A DNA stretch of 64,000 bases, from NCBI GenBank assembly GCA_023511725.1, contig JAIMAY010000002.1:92428-156427 (forward strand), in the 5' to 3' direction. This document shows, piece by piece, positions 55,737 through 63,652 of this stretch. This DNA comes from Alicyclobacillus sp. (GTDB lineage Bacteria; Bacillota; Bacilli; Alicyclobacillales; Alicyclobacillaceae). Under the pieces are notes generated by a model. The model was not told the origin of the DNA. It did no database searches and saw nothing but the letters and a program-made list of their open reading frames with translations. A program made the translations under genes and the position numbers. Position 1 is the stretch's first letter. Each line of letters starts with the position of its first letter.

Positions 55737-55794
55737 TCTCATGCGCGGCCGAGAACGAGGGTCCTCCGCCGCGCACCTTATTCGTATTCACGCC

Positions 55795-56064
55795 TCAGAA
55801 CACGAGCGAACGCTCCCCATCCACAACCTTCCGCAACTCCTCGACACACTCCGGGCACACCTGCCGGCCTCGGTGCATGATCAGACCGTCCATGTTGCCG
55901 CAGAACACGCATCCTCGCCAGTACTTGCGCAGCACGATGGCGTCCTCGGTGGTGAAGACCTCCATCGAATCGCCGGGGTGAATGTCGAGCACGCGGCGCA
56001 GTTCCATCGGCAATACAATCCGCCCCAACTGGTCCAGGCGCCTCGTGATGCCTACTTCCACCAT
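55795..56064 (-). CDS. AbrB-family regulator with C-terminal zinc ribbon
   Basis: An 89-aa DNA-binding protein. The N-terminal swapped-hairpin AbrB domain has GITRRLDQLGRIVLPMELRRVLDI (recognisable from Bacillus AbrB and Abh), and the C-terminal half holds two CxxC pairs, CVFCG and CPEC, spaced about 18 residues apart, which would bind one zinc. In Bacillus, AbrB represses transition-state genes. ATG 56064 follows GAGGAG. It lies about 240 nt downstream of a c-di-GMP-I riboswitch, and its own -35/-10 is at 56451-56479. No other gene lies in between. Confidence 0.85.
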   Translation of the reverse strand: MVEVGITRRLDQLGRIVLPMELRRVLDIHPGDSMEVFTTEDAIVLRKYWRGCVFCGNMDGLIMHRGRQVCPECVEELRKVVDGERSLVF

Positions 56065-56247
56065 TTCCAGCGCTCCTCTCCGCATATTGTGATCAGACTA
56101 TCGTCTTTCATCCGGAACGTTTGAGAGAAAGACTAGGTTTCACCATAGAATTACGTTCTTGGTTACCCGGTCCGGCCGTCGCCGGCCGCATCGCCTCCTT
56201 CCCGGCTCCCTGAGACCACGTGACCGATGCTCGGGGTACCGCCAGAT

Positions 56248-56277
56248 ACAACAAGGCGGCCTCTCCGCACGGCCGCC
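56248..56277 (-). terminator. terminator-like hairpin of the c-di-GMP riboswitch
   Basis: GGCGGCC/GGCCGCC stem followed by TTGTTGT on the minus strand, about 25 nt downstream of the aptamer. The U-tract is imperfect, so the expression platform may also act at another level. Confidence 0.5.
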
Positions 56278-56299
56278 AATGAGGTCAGAGTCACGCGTA

Positions 56300-56396
56300 G
56301 GCTCCCGCGGCAGCCCGGCCGTCATGGACGGAGACCGTCTGTAGACCCGTGGCTTTGCGTCCCAGCGTTTCCGCTGGTTTGCCCTGGCACGTAGCC
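56300..56396 (-). promoter_or_regulatory. class I cyclic-di-GMP riboswitch (GEMM-I)
   Basis: On the minus strand the aptamer reads AGGGCAAACC, a hairpin with GGAAAC at its tip (the GAAA tetraloop), GGGACGCAAAGCCACGGGTC, then a second hairpin GACGG/CCGTC followed by CATGACGGCCGGGCTGCC. These are the signature blocks of GEMM-I: AGGGCAAACC, the GAAA tetraloop, GGGACGCAAAGCC and the terminal GGGTTGCC-like block. The gene downstream on the same strand is the AbrB-like regulator. The G of the ligand-specificity position is kept, which favours c-di-GMP over 3',3'-cGAMP. Confidence 0.88.
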
Positions 56397-56450
56397 GTGG
56401 TTCAGTTGCCCGAAACTGCGAATCCTCACCAGAGAACCCGCCTCACTGAC

Positions 56451-56479
56451 ATTATCCCCTGGGATCGGCCGGAACGCAA
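56451..56479 (-). promoter_or_regulatory. promoter of the riboswitch-AbrB transcript
   Basis: TTGCGT (56474-56479), 17 bp, GATAAT (56451-56456) on the minus strand. The start would be near 56444, about 48 nt before the aptamer. The -35 is the same hexamer as in the rib promoter. Confidence 0.65.
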
Positions 56480-56495
56480 CCGATTTCGTTCGTTT

Positions 56496-56528
56496 GTCAA
56501 AAATCGCCTCTTGTCGTCAAAAATCGCC
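56496..56528. repeat. direct repeat GTCAAAAATCGCC
   Basis: Two copies of 13 bp, 56496-56508 and 56516-56528, spaced 20 bp apart. The second forms the base and T-tract of the cysE terminator. Confidence 0.6.
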
Positions 56529-56559
56529 GGTCCGGAAGGCGGGCCTTCCGGACCGGCGA
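56519..56559 (-). terminator. terminator of cysE
   Basis: A very stable 17-bp stem (TCGCCGGTCCGGAAGGC and its complement) with TTTTT following on the minus strand. It isolates cysE from the riboswitch promoter immediately downstream. Confidence 0.9.
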
Positions 56560-56581
56560 CGCACATTCGAGTGCCTGGCGC

Positions 56582-57454
56582 TCAGCGCATGGTCGTGCGC
56601 ACGATGCTCTCCGTCTGGTACAGCACCTTGGAGTAAGGAGGCACACTCTCGGTGATCCAAGCATTGCTGCCGATCACGCTATGATGCCCAATCACCGTGT
56701 CTCCCCCGAGCACGGTCGCGTTCGCGTACAACACGACGTAGTCCTCCACCGTCGGGTGACGTTTCGTCTGCCGCACCATCGCCCCCGATTCATCGCGCGG
56801 GAAATACAGCGCGCCAAGCGTCACACCCTGGTAGATCTTGACGTGATCGCCCACAATGGCGGTCTCTCCGACCACGATGCCTGTTCCGTGGTCAATCATG
56901 ATGCCACGCCCCATCTGCGCACCCGGGTGCAGATCAATGCCCGTTTTGCGGTGGGCGTACTCGGTCATCATGCGCGGCAGCAGCGGAATCTTCTGTTTCC
57001 AGAGCTCGTGGGCCAGCCGGTACACGGTGAGCGCCAGAATGCCTGGATACGTCAGGATGATCTCATCATACCCGGTGGCCGCCGGATCCCCATTGTAGGT
57101 TTCCACGACATCCTCATACACCAACTCCTGCAGTTCGGGCAGACGCCGAATCACCTCATCCGCCTGGCTTTCGGCAAATGCCCGCGACTCCGGCGTGGCA
57201 TCGCGCTCCAGGCAGCGCTGGAACACCGCCCGATGAATCTGGGACGCCATCACCTCGTGCAGTTCCTCGACAGCCAGGGCGACAGCGTCGGGTTTTGCCG
57301 ATCCGAAGTAGTTGGGCAACAGCGCCTGCCGCGCACAGCGGATCATGCGCGTGATCTGGTCCGGCTCTGGGTGGCAAGTGCGCCCCTTGAACAGGCGCTG
57401 ACTGTTCTCGCACAGGGTTGCGGCGATCTCGCCGCGATGGGTGCTCTGACTCAT
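56582..57454 (-). CDS. cysE: serine O-acetyltransferase
   Basis: Activates serine with acetyl-CoA for cysteine synthesis. The 290-aa protein has an N-terminal helical domain and a left-handed beta-helix with the hexapeptide turns GTGIVVGETAIVGDHVKIYQGVTLGA. Length and the HPGAQMGRGIMIDH core (catalytic His) are as in the long (EpsC-like) SATs. Start ATG 57454 follows GGGGAGA. It is separate from cysK (31.7 kb). No T-box or other leader was recognised, and its terminator at 56519-56559 is strong. Confidence 0.92.
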   Translation of the reverse strand: MSQSTHRGEIAATLCENSQRLFKGRTCHPEPDQITRMIRCARQALLPNYFGSAKPDAVALAVEELHEVMASQIHRAVFQRCLERDATPESRAFAESQADEVIRRLPELQELVYEDVVETYNGDPAATGYDEIILTYPGILALTVYRLAHELWKQKIPLLPRMMTEYAHRKTGIDLHPGAQMGRGIMIDHGTGIVVGETAIVGDHVKIYQGVTLGALYFPRDESGAMVRQTKRHPTVEDYVVLYANATVLGGDTVIGHHSVIGSNAWITESVPPYSKVLYQTESIVRTTMR

Positions 57455-57531
57455 CGGTCTCCCCGCTCCCTCTGGCGGCCTCTGCGGCCACCGGCAATCT
57501 TTGCATTGTACGGCAGCGCGGTGCCGCTCGA

Positions 57532-57560
57532 TTGACACACACGCCCCAAATGTGTACATT
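57532..57560 (+). promoter_or_regulatory. promoter of the Fur-family gene
   Basis: TTGACA (57532-57537), 17 bp, TACATT (57555-57560) with a TGTG extension, about 47 nt before the start codon. Confidence 0.7.
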
Positions 57561-57606
57561 CCGAATGGACAACGACAGGCCGCGCTGCGGCTGAAGGTGG
57601 TGCCTC

Positions 57607-58029
57607 ATGGAAGCTGCGGACGTGGCGCGCGTGCTGCGCCAGCATCACTTTCGCATGACGCGGGAACGCCGTGCGCTGCTGGATCTTTTCATCGAAGCGG
57701 ATACGCTCCTGACGCCCGCGCAGTTGCACGCTTTCGCGCAAGCGCGAGACGTGGATGTGGGATTGACTACAGTATACAGACTGCTGGAAGTGTTGACAAA
57801 GGCGGGGTTGGCGAGCCCGTTCCTGCTCGAGGGGAGTATCTACTACACGTTCTGCACGGACCACCACCATCATCACTTCATCTGCCTGAACTGCCGGCAT
57901 GTGGAGAACATCTACGGGTGCAGCGCCACCGTGGAGCCGCCGCCCGGCTGCACGGTGAGCTATCACCGCGTGGACCTGTTCGGCCGCTGCGCCCGGTGCC
58001 GCAGCGATGTGAACGTCACCACGCCGTAA
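57607..58029 (+). CDS. Fur-family metalloregulator
   Basis: A 140-aa Fur-type repressor. The N-terminal winged HTH (FRMTRERRALLDLF, LTTVYRLLEVL) is followed by the histidine cluster CTDHHHHHFICLNC and a second CARC motif that form the structural zinc and regulatory metal sites. It might be Fur, Zur or PerR; the sequence alone does not decide. The ATG 57607 follows AAGGTGG. It converges with mntH (14-bp overlap of stop regions), and the promoter is at 57532-57560. Confidence 0.93.
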   Translation: MEAADVARVLRQHHFRMTRERRALLDLFIEADTLLTPAQLHAFAQARDVDVGLTTVYRLLEVLTKAGLASPFLLEGSIYYTFCTDHHHHHFICLNCRHVENIYGCSATVEPPPGCTVSYHRVDLFGRCARCRSDVNVTTP

Positions 58030-59317
58030 TGCCGAAGACGCTGAGCAGCAGCAGGATATTCAAGCCGATGACGAGCACGGTGATGGTGGCGGCGAGCGAC
58101 GTGAGCCACGGGGGATTGGCGAGATCGCCCATGATGTCGCGCCGACGGGTGAAGCTGACCAGCGCAATCAGCGGCGCCGGCAGCGCGAGACTGAGCACCA
58201 CCTGACTCCACACCAGCGCCTGTACAGGATCGACCCCCAGCGCGAGCACCACGATGGTTGGCAGCATCGTGATGATTCTGCGCACCGACACCGGGATGCG
58301 AAACCCCACGAATCCCTGCATGATCACCTGACCTGCCAGCGTACCCACGGCTGAACTCGAAAGGCCCGAAGCCAACAGGGACACCAGGAATACCCAAGCC
58401 GCGGCGGGCCCCAGCAGGGGTTCCAGGGTACGGTAGGCCGTGGCGAGATCCGTCACCGTGCCACTGCCTTGCGCATGGAACGCCGCACCAGCCATATACA
58501 TCATGGCGAGATTGACGAGCCCCGCCACCGACATGCCCAGGATCACGTCCATCCTCTGAAACCGCTGGATCTTGCGGAGTTCCTCGCTGCTCCGCGGAAC
58601 AATCCGTTGCTGCGTCAGGCCCGAGTGCAGATAGACCGCGTGCGGCATGACCGTGGCACCGATGATCCCCACCGCCAATGTGAGGCTCCCCGCATCACCC
58701 AGCCATGGTACCACCAGGTGCGGTAAAGCCTCACGCCACCGGCCCGGAGACCACACCGCCTCCACCAGATAGCAGACCGCAATCACACCGATGAACAGAC
58801 CAATCAGGCGCTCAAAGGGCCGGAATCCGAGCCGCTCCAGCGAGAGCATGGCGTAGGTGGCGACACCGGTGATCACGGCGCCGACCCACAGCGGGATGCC
58901 GAACAGCCATTGCAAGGCCAGGCTGGCACCGAGAAACTCCGCCACATCGGTAGCCATCGCGGCCAACTCGGAGATGATCCAGAGCCCCACGGACACCGCC
59001 TTCGGCAGATGCATGCGGCACAGCTCAGGAAGATTGTGGCCCGATGCCAGTCCCAATTTCGCCGAGAGGTTTTGGATCACCATGGCCATCAGGTTGGCGA
59101 GAAGCACCACCCACAGCAGGCGAAAGCCATAGAGGGACCCAGCCTCAATATTGGTCGCGTAGTTCCCGGGATCCACGTAGGCGACCGCGGCGACCAGCGC
59201 CGGTCCGAGGAACGGCAGCACGGCTCGCAAACCACGGCGTTTCCCGCTGAGCGCAAGCCGGCCCTCTCGAACCGCTTTCCGATCCGCCTTCGACATCCAC
59301 CCGCTGACCACGGCCAC
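58016..59317 (-). CDS. mntH: Nramp-family Mn(II)/Fe(II) transporter
   Basis: A 433-aa proton-coupled divalent metal importer with 11 helices. The DPGN metal-site motif (YVDPGNYATNIEAGS, about residue 50) and the helix 6 MPH motif (GATVMPHAVYLHSGL) are present, as required for Mn transport. GTG 59317 is chosen because GGGAGGTGGAG precedes it. A MntR-like palindrome lies just past the predicted start of transcription. It faces the Fur-family gene. Confidence 0.95.
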   Translation of the reverse strand: MAVVSGWMSKADRKAVREGRLALSGKRRGLRAVLPFLGPALVAAVAYVDPGNYATNIEAGSLYGFRLLWVVLLANLMAMVIQNLSAKLGLASGHNLPELCRMHLPKAVSVGLWIISELAAMATDVAEFLGASLALQWLFGIPLWVGAVITGVATYAMLSLERLGFRPFERLIGLFIGVIAVCYLVEAVWSPGRWREALPHLVVPWLGDAGSLTLAVGIIGATVMPHAVYLHSGLTQQRIVPRSSEELRKIQRFQRMDVILGMSVAGLVNLAMMYMAGAAFHAQGSGTVTDLATAYRTLEPLLGPAAAWVFLVSLLASGLSSSAVGTLAGQVIMQGFVGFRIPVSVRRIITMLPTIVVLALGVDPVQALVWSQVVLSLALPAPLIALVSFTRRRDIMGDLANPPWLTSLAATITVLVIGLNILLLLSVFGITAW

Positions 59318-59402
59318 GGCGCTCCACCTCCCTTCCCAGTGTGTGCTTCTCAAATTGCGGCTCCTCCTGCGTCCTTCACGAAAGTTGTACGCAGGACACT
59401 CT

Positions 59403-59418
59403 TTTTCCTGAGGGAAAA
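59403..59418. promoter_or_regulatory. MntR-like operator of mntH
   Basis: TTTTCCTGAGGGAAAA, an imperfect palindrome with TTTTCC/GGAAAA arms. On the minus strand it covers about +5 to +20 of the mntH transcript. It resembles the B. subtilis MntR box, which also has AATTTT and GAGGGAAA segments. Confidence 0.6.
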
Positions 59419-59429
59419 TTTCTGAGAAC

Positions 59430-59458
59430 ATTATATGCGCTGAACACGGCGTTGTGAA
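59430..59458 (-). promoter_or_regulatory. promoter of mntH
   Basis: TTCACA (59453-59458), 17 bp, TATAAT (59430-59435) on the minus strand, starting near 59423. Confidence 0.65.
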
Positions 59459-59510
59459 TGCCGGATCGGTATAATATCGCTTGGAAATGAAAAGGAAAGG
59501 GGATGCCAAC

Positions 59511-60902
59511 TTGGCCGAGCCATTCGAGTCCTACCTGCAGCAGCACCGCTCACGCCACCTGGAGGAGCTGTTTGAACTCCTGCGTTTCCCCAGCATCTCA
59601 GCGCTCTCCGCTCATCGTCAGGACGTGTGGAACTGCGCGGAATACCTCGTCCGCCAGTTGGAGGCCATCGGCTTTGAACACGCCACGGTGATGCCCACGC
59701 ATGGACATCCGGTCGTCTATGCGGATTGGTTGCACGCCCCCGATGCGCCGACAGCTCTCGTGTACGGGCACTACGATGTGCAACCGGTGGATCCCGTCGA
59801 AAAATGGCAATCACCGCCGTTTGAACCCGAGATCCGAGATGGCAAAGTGTATGCGCGAGGTGCGAGCGACGACAAGGGTCCGACGTTCATGCATCTGAAG
59901 GCATTCGAGACCCTGCTGCGCACGCAGGGCACGCTGCCCGTCAACGTGAAATTCTGCATCGAGGGCGAGGAGGAGATTGGATCCGCGCACCTGGAGGAGT
60001 TCCTGGAGGCGCACCGGGAGCAGTTCCAGGCGGACATCGTGGTCATCTCCGACACCACCATGGTGGGCCCGGGTCAGCCCGCGGTCTGTTACGGCCTGCG
60101 CGGTCTGGCGGGTCTGCAGATCGACGTGCAGGGCGCCAAGTCTGATCTCCACTCCGGCCTGTACGGCGGTGCAGCCCCCAACGCAGCGGCGGCCCTGGTG
60201 GAGTTGCTATCGTCGATGCACAAACCGGACGGCTCGGTCGCAGTGGAGGGCTTCTATGATGACGTCCAACCCCTCTCCGACGAAGAGCGGCGCGCATTTG
60301 CGGCCATCGGCATGAGCGATGATGCGTTTGCACAGAGCATCGGAGTGCAGGACCTCCCCGGTGAACCTGGATACACGGCTATCGAACGCGTGTTTGCCCG
60401 GCCAACGCTGGAGATCAACGGCATTTACGGCGGCTTTCAGGGGGAAGGGCTGAAGACGATCATCCCCTGCGAGGCGCACGCGAAAATCACCTGCCGCCTC
60501 GTGCCGAATCAGGACCCCAAGCGGATCCAGGACCTGATTGAAGCGCACGTCCGCAAACACAGGCCGCGAGGCGTGACCGTCACCGTGACGAAGATGGATA
60601 CCGGACGGCCCTACGTCACCCCGTTCCACCACCCGGCCATCCAGTGGGCGGCCCGAGCGTACGAGAAAGCGTATGGCACCCATGCGGCATTCATCCGCAT
60701 GGGTGGATCCATCCCCATTGTCGAGGTGTTCGACCGGCTGCTCCGCGCGCCCGTGGTGATGATGGGCTTCAGTCTCAACGACGAGAACTTCCATGCCCCC
60801 AACGAGCATTTCTCGCTGGACAACTTCGACAAAGGGCTGCGAACCCTTTGCCATTACTGGCTCGGGCTTCCCGCAGCCCTCGCTTCCGCGAGCGACGCCT
60901 GA
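59511..60902 (+). CDS. M20-family dipeptidase
   Basis: A 463-aa zinc metallopeptidase. Metal ligands are visible in order: YGHYDVQPVD (first His and Asp), ASDDKG (bridging Asp), CIEGEEEIGS (catalytic Glu pair) and the final histidine in NEHFS. Length and domain order match cytosolic dipeptidases (M20 CNDP-like or ArgE/DapE family). TTG 59511 follows AAAGGGG by 9 nt; an ATG at 59486 is not supported. TATAAT at 59470-59475 with GGT before it serves as an extended -10. The hydrolysed peptide is not known. Confidence 0.88.
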   Translation: MAEPFESYLQQHRSRHLEELFELLRFPSISALSAHRQDVWNCAEYLVRQLEAIGFEHATVMPTHGHPVVYADWLHAPDAPTALVYGHYDVQPVDPVEKWQSPPFEPEIRDGKVYARGASDDKGPTFMHLKAFETLLRTQGTLPVNVKFCIEGEEEIGSAHLEEFLEAHREQFQADIVVISDTTMVGPGQPAVCYGLRGLAGLQIDVQGAKSDLHSGLYGGAAPNAAAALVELLSSMHKPDGSVAVEGFYDDVQPLSDEERRAFAAIGMSDDAFAQSIGVQDLPGEPGYTAIERVFARPTLEINGIYGGFQGEGLKTIIPCEAHAKITCRLVPNQDPKRIQDLIEAHVRKHRPRGVTVTVTKMDTGRPYVTPFHHPAIQWAARAYEKAYGTHAAFIRMGGSIPIVEVFDRLLRAPVVMMGFSLNDENFHAPNEHFSLDNFDKGLRTLCHYWLGLPAALASASDA

Positions 60903-60910
60903 ATATGACA

Positions 60911-60945
60911 AAGCGCCGGGACCCACACCTTGGGTTCCGGCGCTC
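60911..60945. terminator. hairpin between the M20 and codY genes
   Basis: AGCGCCGGGACCCA/TGGGTTCCGGCGCT stem, 14 bp with one mismatch and a 5-nt loop, between convergent genes. Only TTTG follows on the minus strand. Confidence 0.6.
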
Positions 60946-60982
60946 ACCGGTCGCCACTGCGGCCGTTGGAACACATCCCAAC

Positions 60983-61765
60983 TCACCGCTCGAACTGGCG
61001 ATTGATTTCCTCTTCAACATACGGGTTGAGGATGCGCAGGTGTGTACCCTTCATCCCGAGCGACCGGCTCTCGATGGTCCCCGCGCTCTCCAGCTTGCGA
61101 ATACTGTTGACGATCACGGACCTCGTCACACCGTGCTCGTCGGCGATCTGGCTGCTGACGACGATGCCGTCCGGAGACTCGCGCACGGCGTCCATCAGAT
61201 ACTTGGCCGCCTGCAACTCGGAGAAGCTGAGCGACTCGACGGCCAGGTGAGCGAGCGCCCGCAGACGGCTCTCCTCCTCCTTCCGTTGCTGGCGCGCGTG
61301 CACAATCTCCAGCGCGACAATGCTGGCGCTGTACTCCATCAGCACCATGTCCTCATCGTCGAACGGACGGGAGGACCGAGCGAAGACCAGGGTACCCTGG
61401 CGCTCACGCGCACCGATGACCGGAGCGATAGCTATGAACTTGGAGCGGAACGACTCGTTCTCCTCCGGCGAAAAGACCAGGAAGGGTTCCTTATCCTGGA
61501 TATTCGCCACCGTCTGCTCAATGCGCAGCAGGTGTTTGTTGAAATCGCCCGGGAAGCGCTGTTCTTTCGTCATGATGTCGAGCCATTCTTCGGTCAGATC
61601 GTGCTCCGTCACACCGTAGCCGAGGATCTTACCCTTGCGACCCACGATGTAGACGTTGCACTGCATGACCCGGGACAGGAATTCCGCCACGTCGTGGAAA
61701 TCCACTTGATCACTGGCGGATCGGAGGAGTTGACCCAGTTCTTGCACCTTCTGCAACAGTGTCAC
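60983..61765 (-). CDS. codY: GTP-sensing transcriptional pleiotropic repressor CodY
   Basis: Global repressor that binds branched-chain amino acids and GTP. The 260-aa protein is one residue off the standard length. It has the N-terminal GAF domain, with the ligand-binding region (VYIVGRKGKILGYG), and a C-terminal winged HTH with GVTRSVIVNSIRKLESAGTIESRSLGMKG, an almost invariant CodY motif. GTG 61765 follows AGGAGA by 8 nt. In B. subtilis codY follows xerC-clpQ-clpY; here it is alone between the M20 gene and the methyltransferase. It ends in a poor hairpin. Confidence 0.96.
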   Translation of the reverse strand: MTLLQKVQELGQLLRSASDQVDFHDVAEFLSRVMQCNVYIVGRKGKILGYGVTEHDLTEEWLDIMTKEQRFPGDFNKHLLRIEQTVANIQDKEPFLVFSPEENESFRSKFIAIAPVIGARERQGTLVFARSSRPFDDEDMVLMEYSASIVALEIVHARQQRKEEESRLRALAHLAVESLSFSELQAAKYLMDAVRESPDGIVVSSQIADEHGVTRSVIVNSIRKLESAGTIESRSLGMKGTHLRILNPYVEEEINRQFER

Positions 61766-61956
61766 GGCACATTCTCCTAACCCTTCAATTTCCGGCGGCA
61801 CGCCGCCTGGCCGCGGCTTGGCCGCAGCCCTCCAATACTCTACCACATAACATTCTGAGTTCTAAACGGAGTTTTTAAACATTCCATAACCATTACGTTA
61901 ACGTTTTTCGACAAAAATGATGCCGTTGTCGAGATTGTTTCACCATCTTCAACAAT

Positions 61957-62805
61957 TTATGCATCCCCGCTCGGCGCAGATCCAGCCCCCGATGAGACGG
62001 ATGCATCGGACGCCGGGTCTGCACTTGCCGAGGTCCCCGCACTGGCGTCATGCTCGCCCGCTTCGGCCTTCGCGGCGTTCGCCACCGCTTCCTCCGCCGC
62101 CTTTCTCGCCATCTCCTCGAGTGCCTTTTCCACAGCGGCATCGCGAAGGCGCTGTTTCGGGCCCGGCCTCCACATCACAAACCCAGCCGCGAGTCCGTCG
62201 AGAAGCAGTTGCGCATCGACGAACTGCAGGCCATGCCGCGCAGCCAACGATTCAAATAGCGGCTGATCCTGAATCCGCTTGCGGGATGCGGCAGTAGCCC
62301 AGGAGACCAGGCTGTCGCGCTCAAAATCCCACAGCTTGTGGCGATTGGCATACTTGAGGGAGGTCCACGGATTGAGTTCCGGACCCGGGCCCACAACCAC
62401 CAACCGTCCGCTCGGCTTGAGAACCCGCGCCAATTCCGCGAATGGCTTGTCCGGTTTATCGAACAGGAACAAAACGTTCACGCAGAACACCAGGTCGAAA
62501 GAGGCGTCCTCAAACGGCATGCGGCGGATGTCACCCTGCACATACGTGAGGTTGTCCATGCCGTACTGCTCGGCAATCTCTCTCCCACGGCGAAGCATGT
62601 ATTCCGACGTATCGAGCACGGTCACCCAGTTGGCGCGCTGCGCGAGATACATGGCGAAACGCGGGACGCCGCATCCCGCGTCGAGCACCTGAAACCTGTC
62701 ATGGATGCCAATCCAGTGAACCAACGACTGAAACATCGACCGGTACCATTGGGTGCGTCCAAGTCGGTCATAGAAATCGACCGCATCCACTATCTCGCTG
62801 ACCAT
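61957..62805 (-). CDS. SAM-dependent methyltransferase with disordered C-terminal tail
   Basis: A 282-aa class I methyltransferase. Motif I VLDAGCGVPRFAMYL (residues about 40-54), the acidic residue in VLDTSEYM, motif III VQGDIRRMPFEDASFDLV and the VLKPSGRLVVVG region are visible. The last about 55 residues are Ala, Ser and Glu-rich and low-complexity (from EEMARKAAEEAVAN). Substrate is not recognisable; it is not a known tRNA or rRNA enzyme by motif. ATG 62805 follows GGAGGGCTGAGC; it lies 3 bp after the YerC gene. Confidence 0.85.
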   Translation of the reverse strand: MVSEIVDAVDFYDRLGRTQWYRSMFQSLVHWIGIHDRFQVLDAGCGVPRFAMYLAQRANWVTVLDTSEYMLRRGREIAEQYGMDNLTYVQGDIRRMPFEDASFDLVFCVNVLFLFDKPDKPFAELARVLKPSGRLVVVGPGPELNPWTSLKYANRHKLWDFERDSLVSWATAASRKRIQDQPLFESLAARHGLQFVDAQLLLDGLAAGFVMWRPGPKQRLRDAAVEKALEEMARKAAEEAVANAAKAEAGEHDASAGTSASADPASDASVSSGAGSAPSGDA

Positions 62806-62807
62806 GC

Positions 62808-63140
62808 TCAGCCCTCCTCAGGCGTTGCCGGCTCACATCCGCCCGAACCTGGCATACCGAGCCGTTCCAGGACCAGCCTGTAACCGTCGGATCCGTACAG
62901 CAAACACCTTTTCACCCGACTGATGGTCGCGGTGCTGGCGCCCGTCTCCTGCTCTATCTGATGATAGGTGCAGCCATCGCGCAGCATGCGCGCCACCTGG
63001 AGACGCTGGGCAAGCGACCGCAATTCCGCCACCGTGCACAGGTCGTCAAAGAAGCGGTAGCACTCCTCTGTGGTGCGCAGGCTGAGAATCGCGTCGAAGA
63101 GCTGGTCCAGCGCCGGGTCTCGCAACTTTTCGACCGACAT
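62808..63140 (-). CDS. YerC-like TrpR-superfamily regulator
   Basis: A 110-aa helical protein with a TrpR-type HTH: ELRSLAQRLQVARMLRDG and HQIEQETGASTATISRVKRCL. B. subtilis YerC is the named homologue and its role is not firmly known; it is adjacent to pcrB-pcrA there. Start ATG 63140 after AGGGTG. A methyltransferase follows 3 bp downstream. The C-terminal tail (GMPGSGGCEPATPEEG) is not part of the HTH fold. Confidence 0.9.
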   Translation of the reverse strand: MSVEKLRDPALDQLFDAILSLRTTEECYRFFDDLCTVAELRSLAQRLQVARMLRDGCTYHQIEQETGASTATISRVKRCLLYGSDGYRLVLERLGMPGSGGCEPATPEEG

Positions 63141-63201
63141 GCTTTCACCCTTTACAGCGCTGAAATCTGACAGCCCCATCGTAGCACAGCACACCAGGAC
63201 G

Positions 63202-63579
63202 TCAAGACTGTCCCGACCTGCGTTCACGCTCGTCGATGGCGGATGCGGCTGGGATCACGCCACCCCGCAGGACGCGCACGCGTAAAGCACCCTCGGGTAG
63301 CTCCGACAACATCCGGCCCGCCGCCGTGCCCTCCGGGCTGGCGAGCGCAGCGGAGAGCGTGGCAGCATCGGGAAAGGCCAGCACCACCTCCATGTACGGC
63401 TGCGCCATCCGACGGCCCGCGGTGTCCAAGACCTCCCATCGCTCCGCGCGCACCCAGCCGGGCAGCCGACGAAGCTGGGGCCAGAGCTGTGTCTCCCAGT
63501 AGCGTTCAAACGCCTCTGGATCATCCGGCGCGCGAAACGCCAGAACCAGCCTTTCCTCTTGCAGCGTCACCTGATCCAC
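63202..63579 (-). CDS. EthD-like dimeric alpha-beta barrel protein
   Basis: A 125-aa protein with FRAPDDPEAFERYWETQLWPQLRRLPGWVRAERW, which I read as the EthD/ferredoxin-like alpha-beta barrel pattern (conserved YW and P-W motif). Such proteins occur as monooxygenase-like or unknown-function dimers. GTG 63579 follows GGGAGG by 8 nt; the longer frame has no ribosome site. It lies 62 bp before the YerC gene and may be in its transcript. Substrate unknown. Confidence 0.65.
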   Translation of the reverse strand: MDQVTLQEERLVLAFRAPDDPEAFERYWETQLWPQLRRLPGWVRAERWEVLDTAGRRMAQPYMEVVLAFPDAATLSAALASPEGTAAGRMLSELPEGALRVRVLRGGVIPAASAIDERERRSGQS

Positions 63580-63652
63580 CGCGGCTACCCTCCCAGCGTG
63601 CCGGCATGCTGGATCACGAACCACCGACCGCATCTTCAGACCTGTCTGAACC

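Noticed and set aside
61885..61894. Palindrome ACGTTAACGT upstream of codY
   Set aside because: Ten bases in an AT-rich stretch, no neighbour with a matching regulator and no overlap with a clear promoter, so it could be chance.
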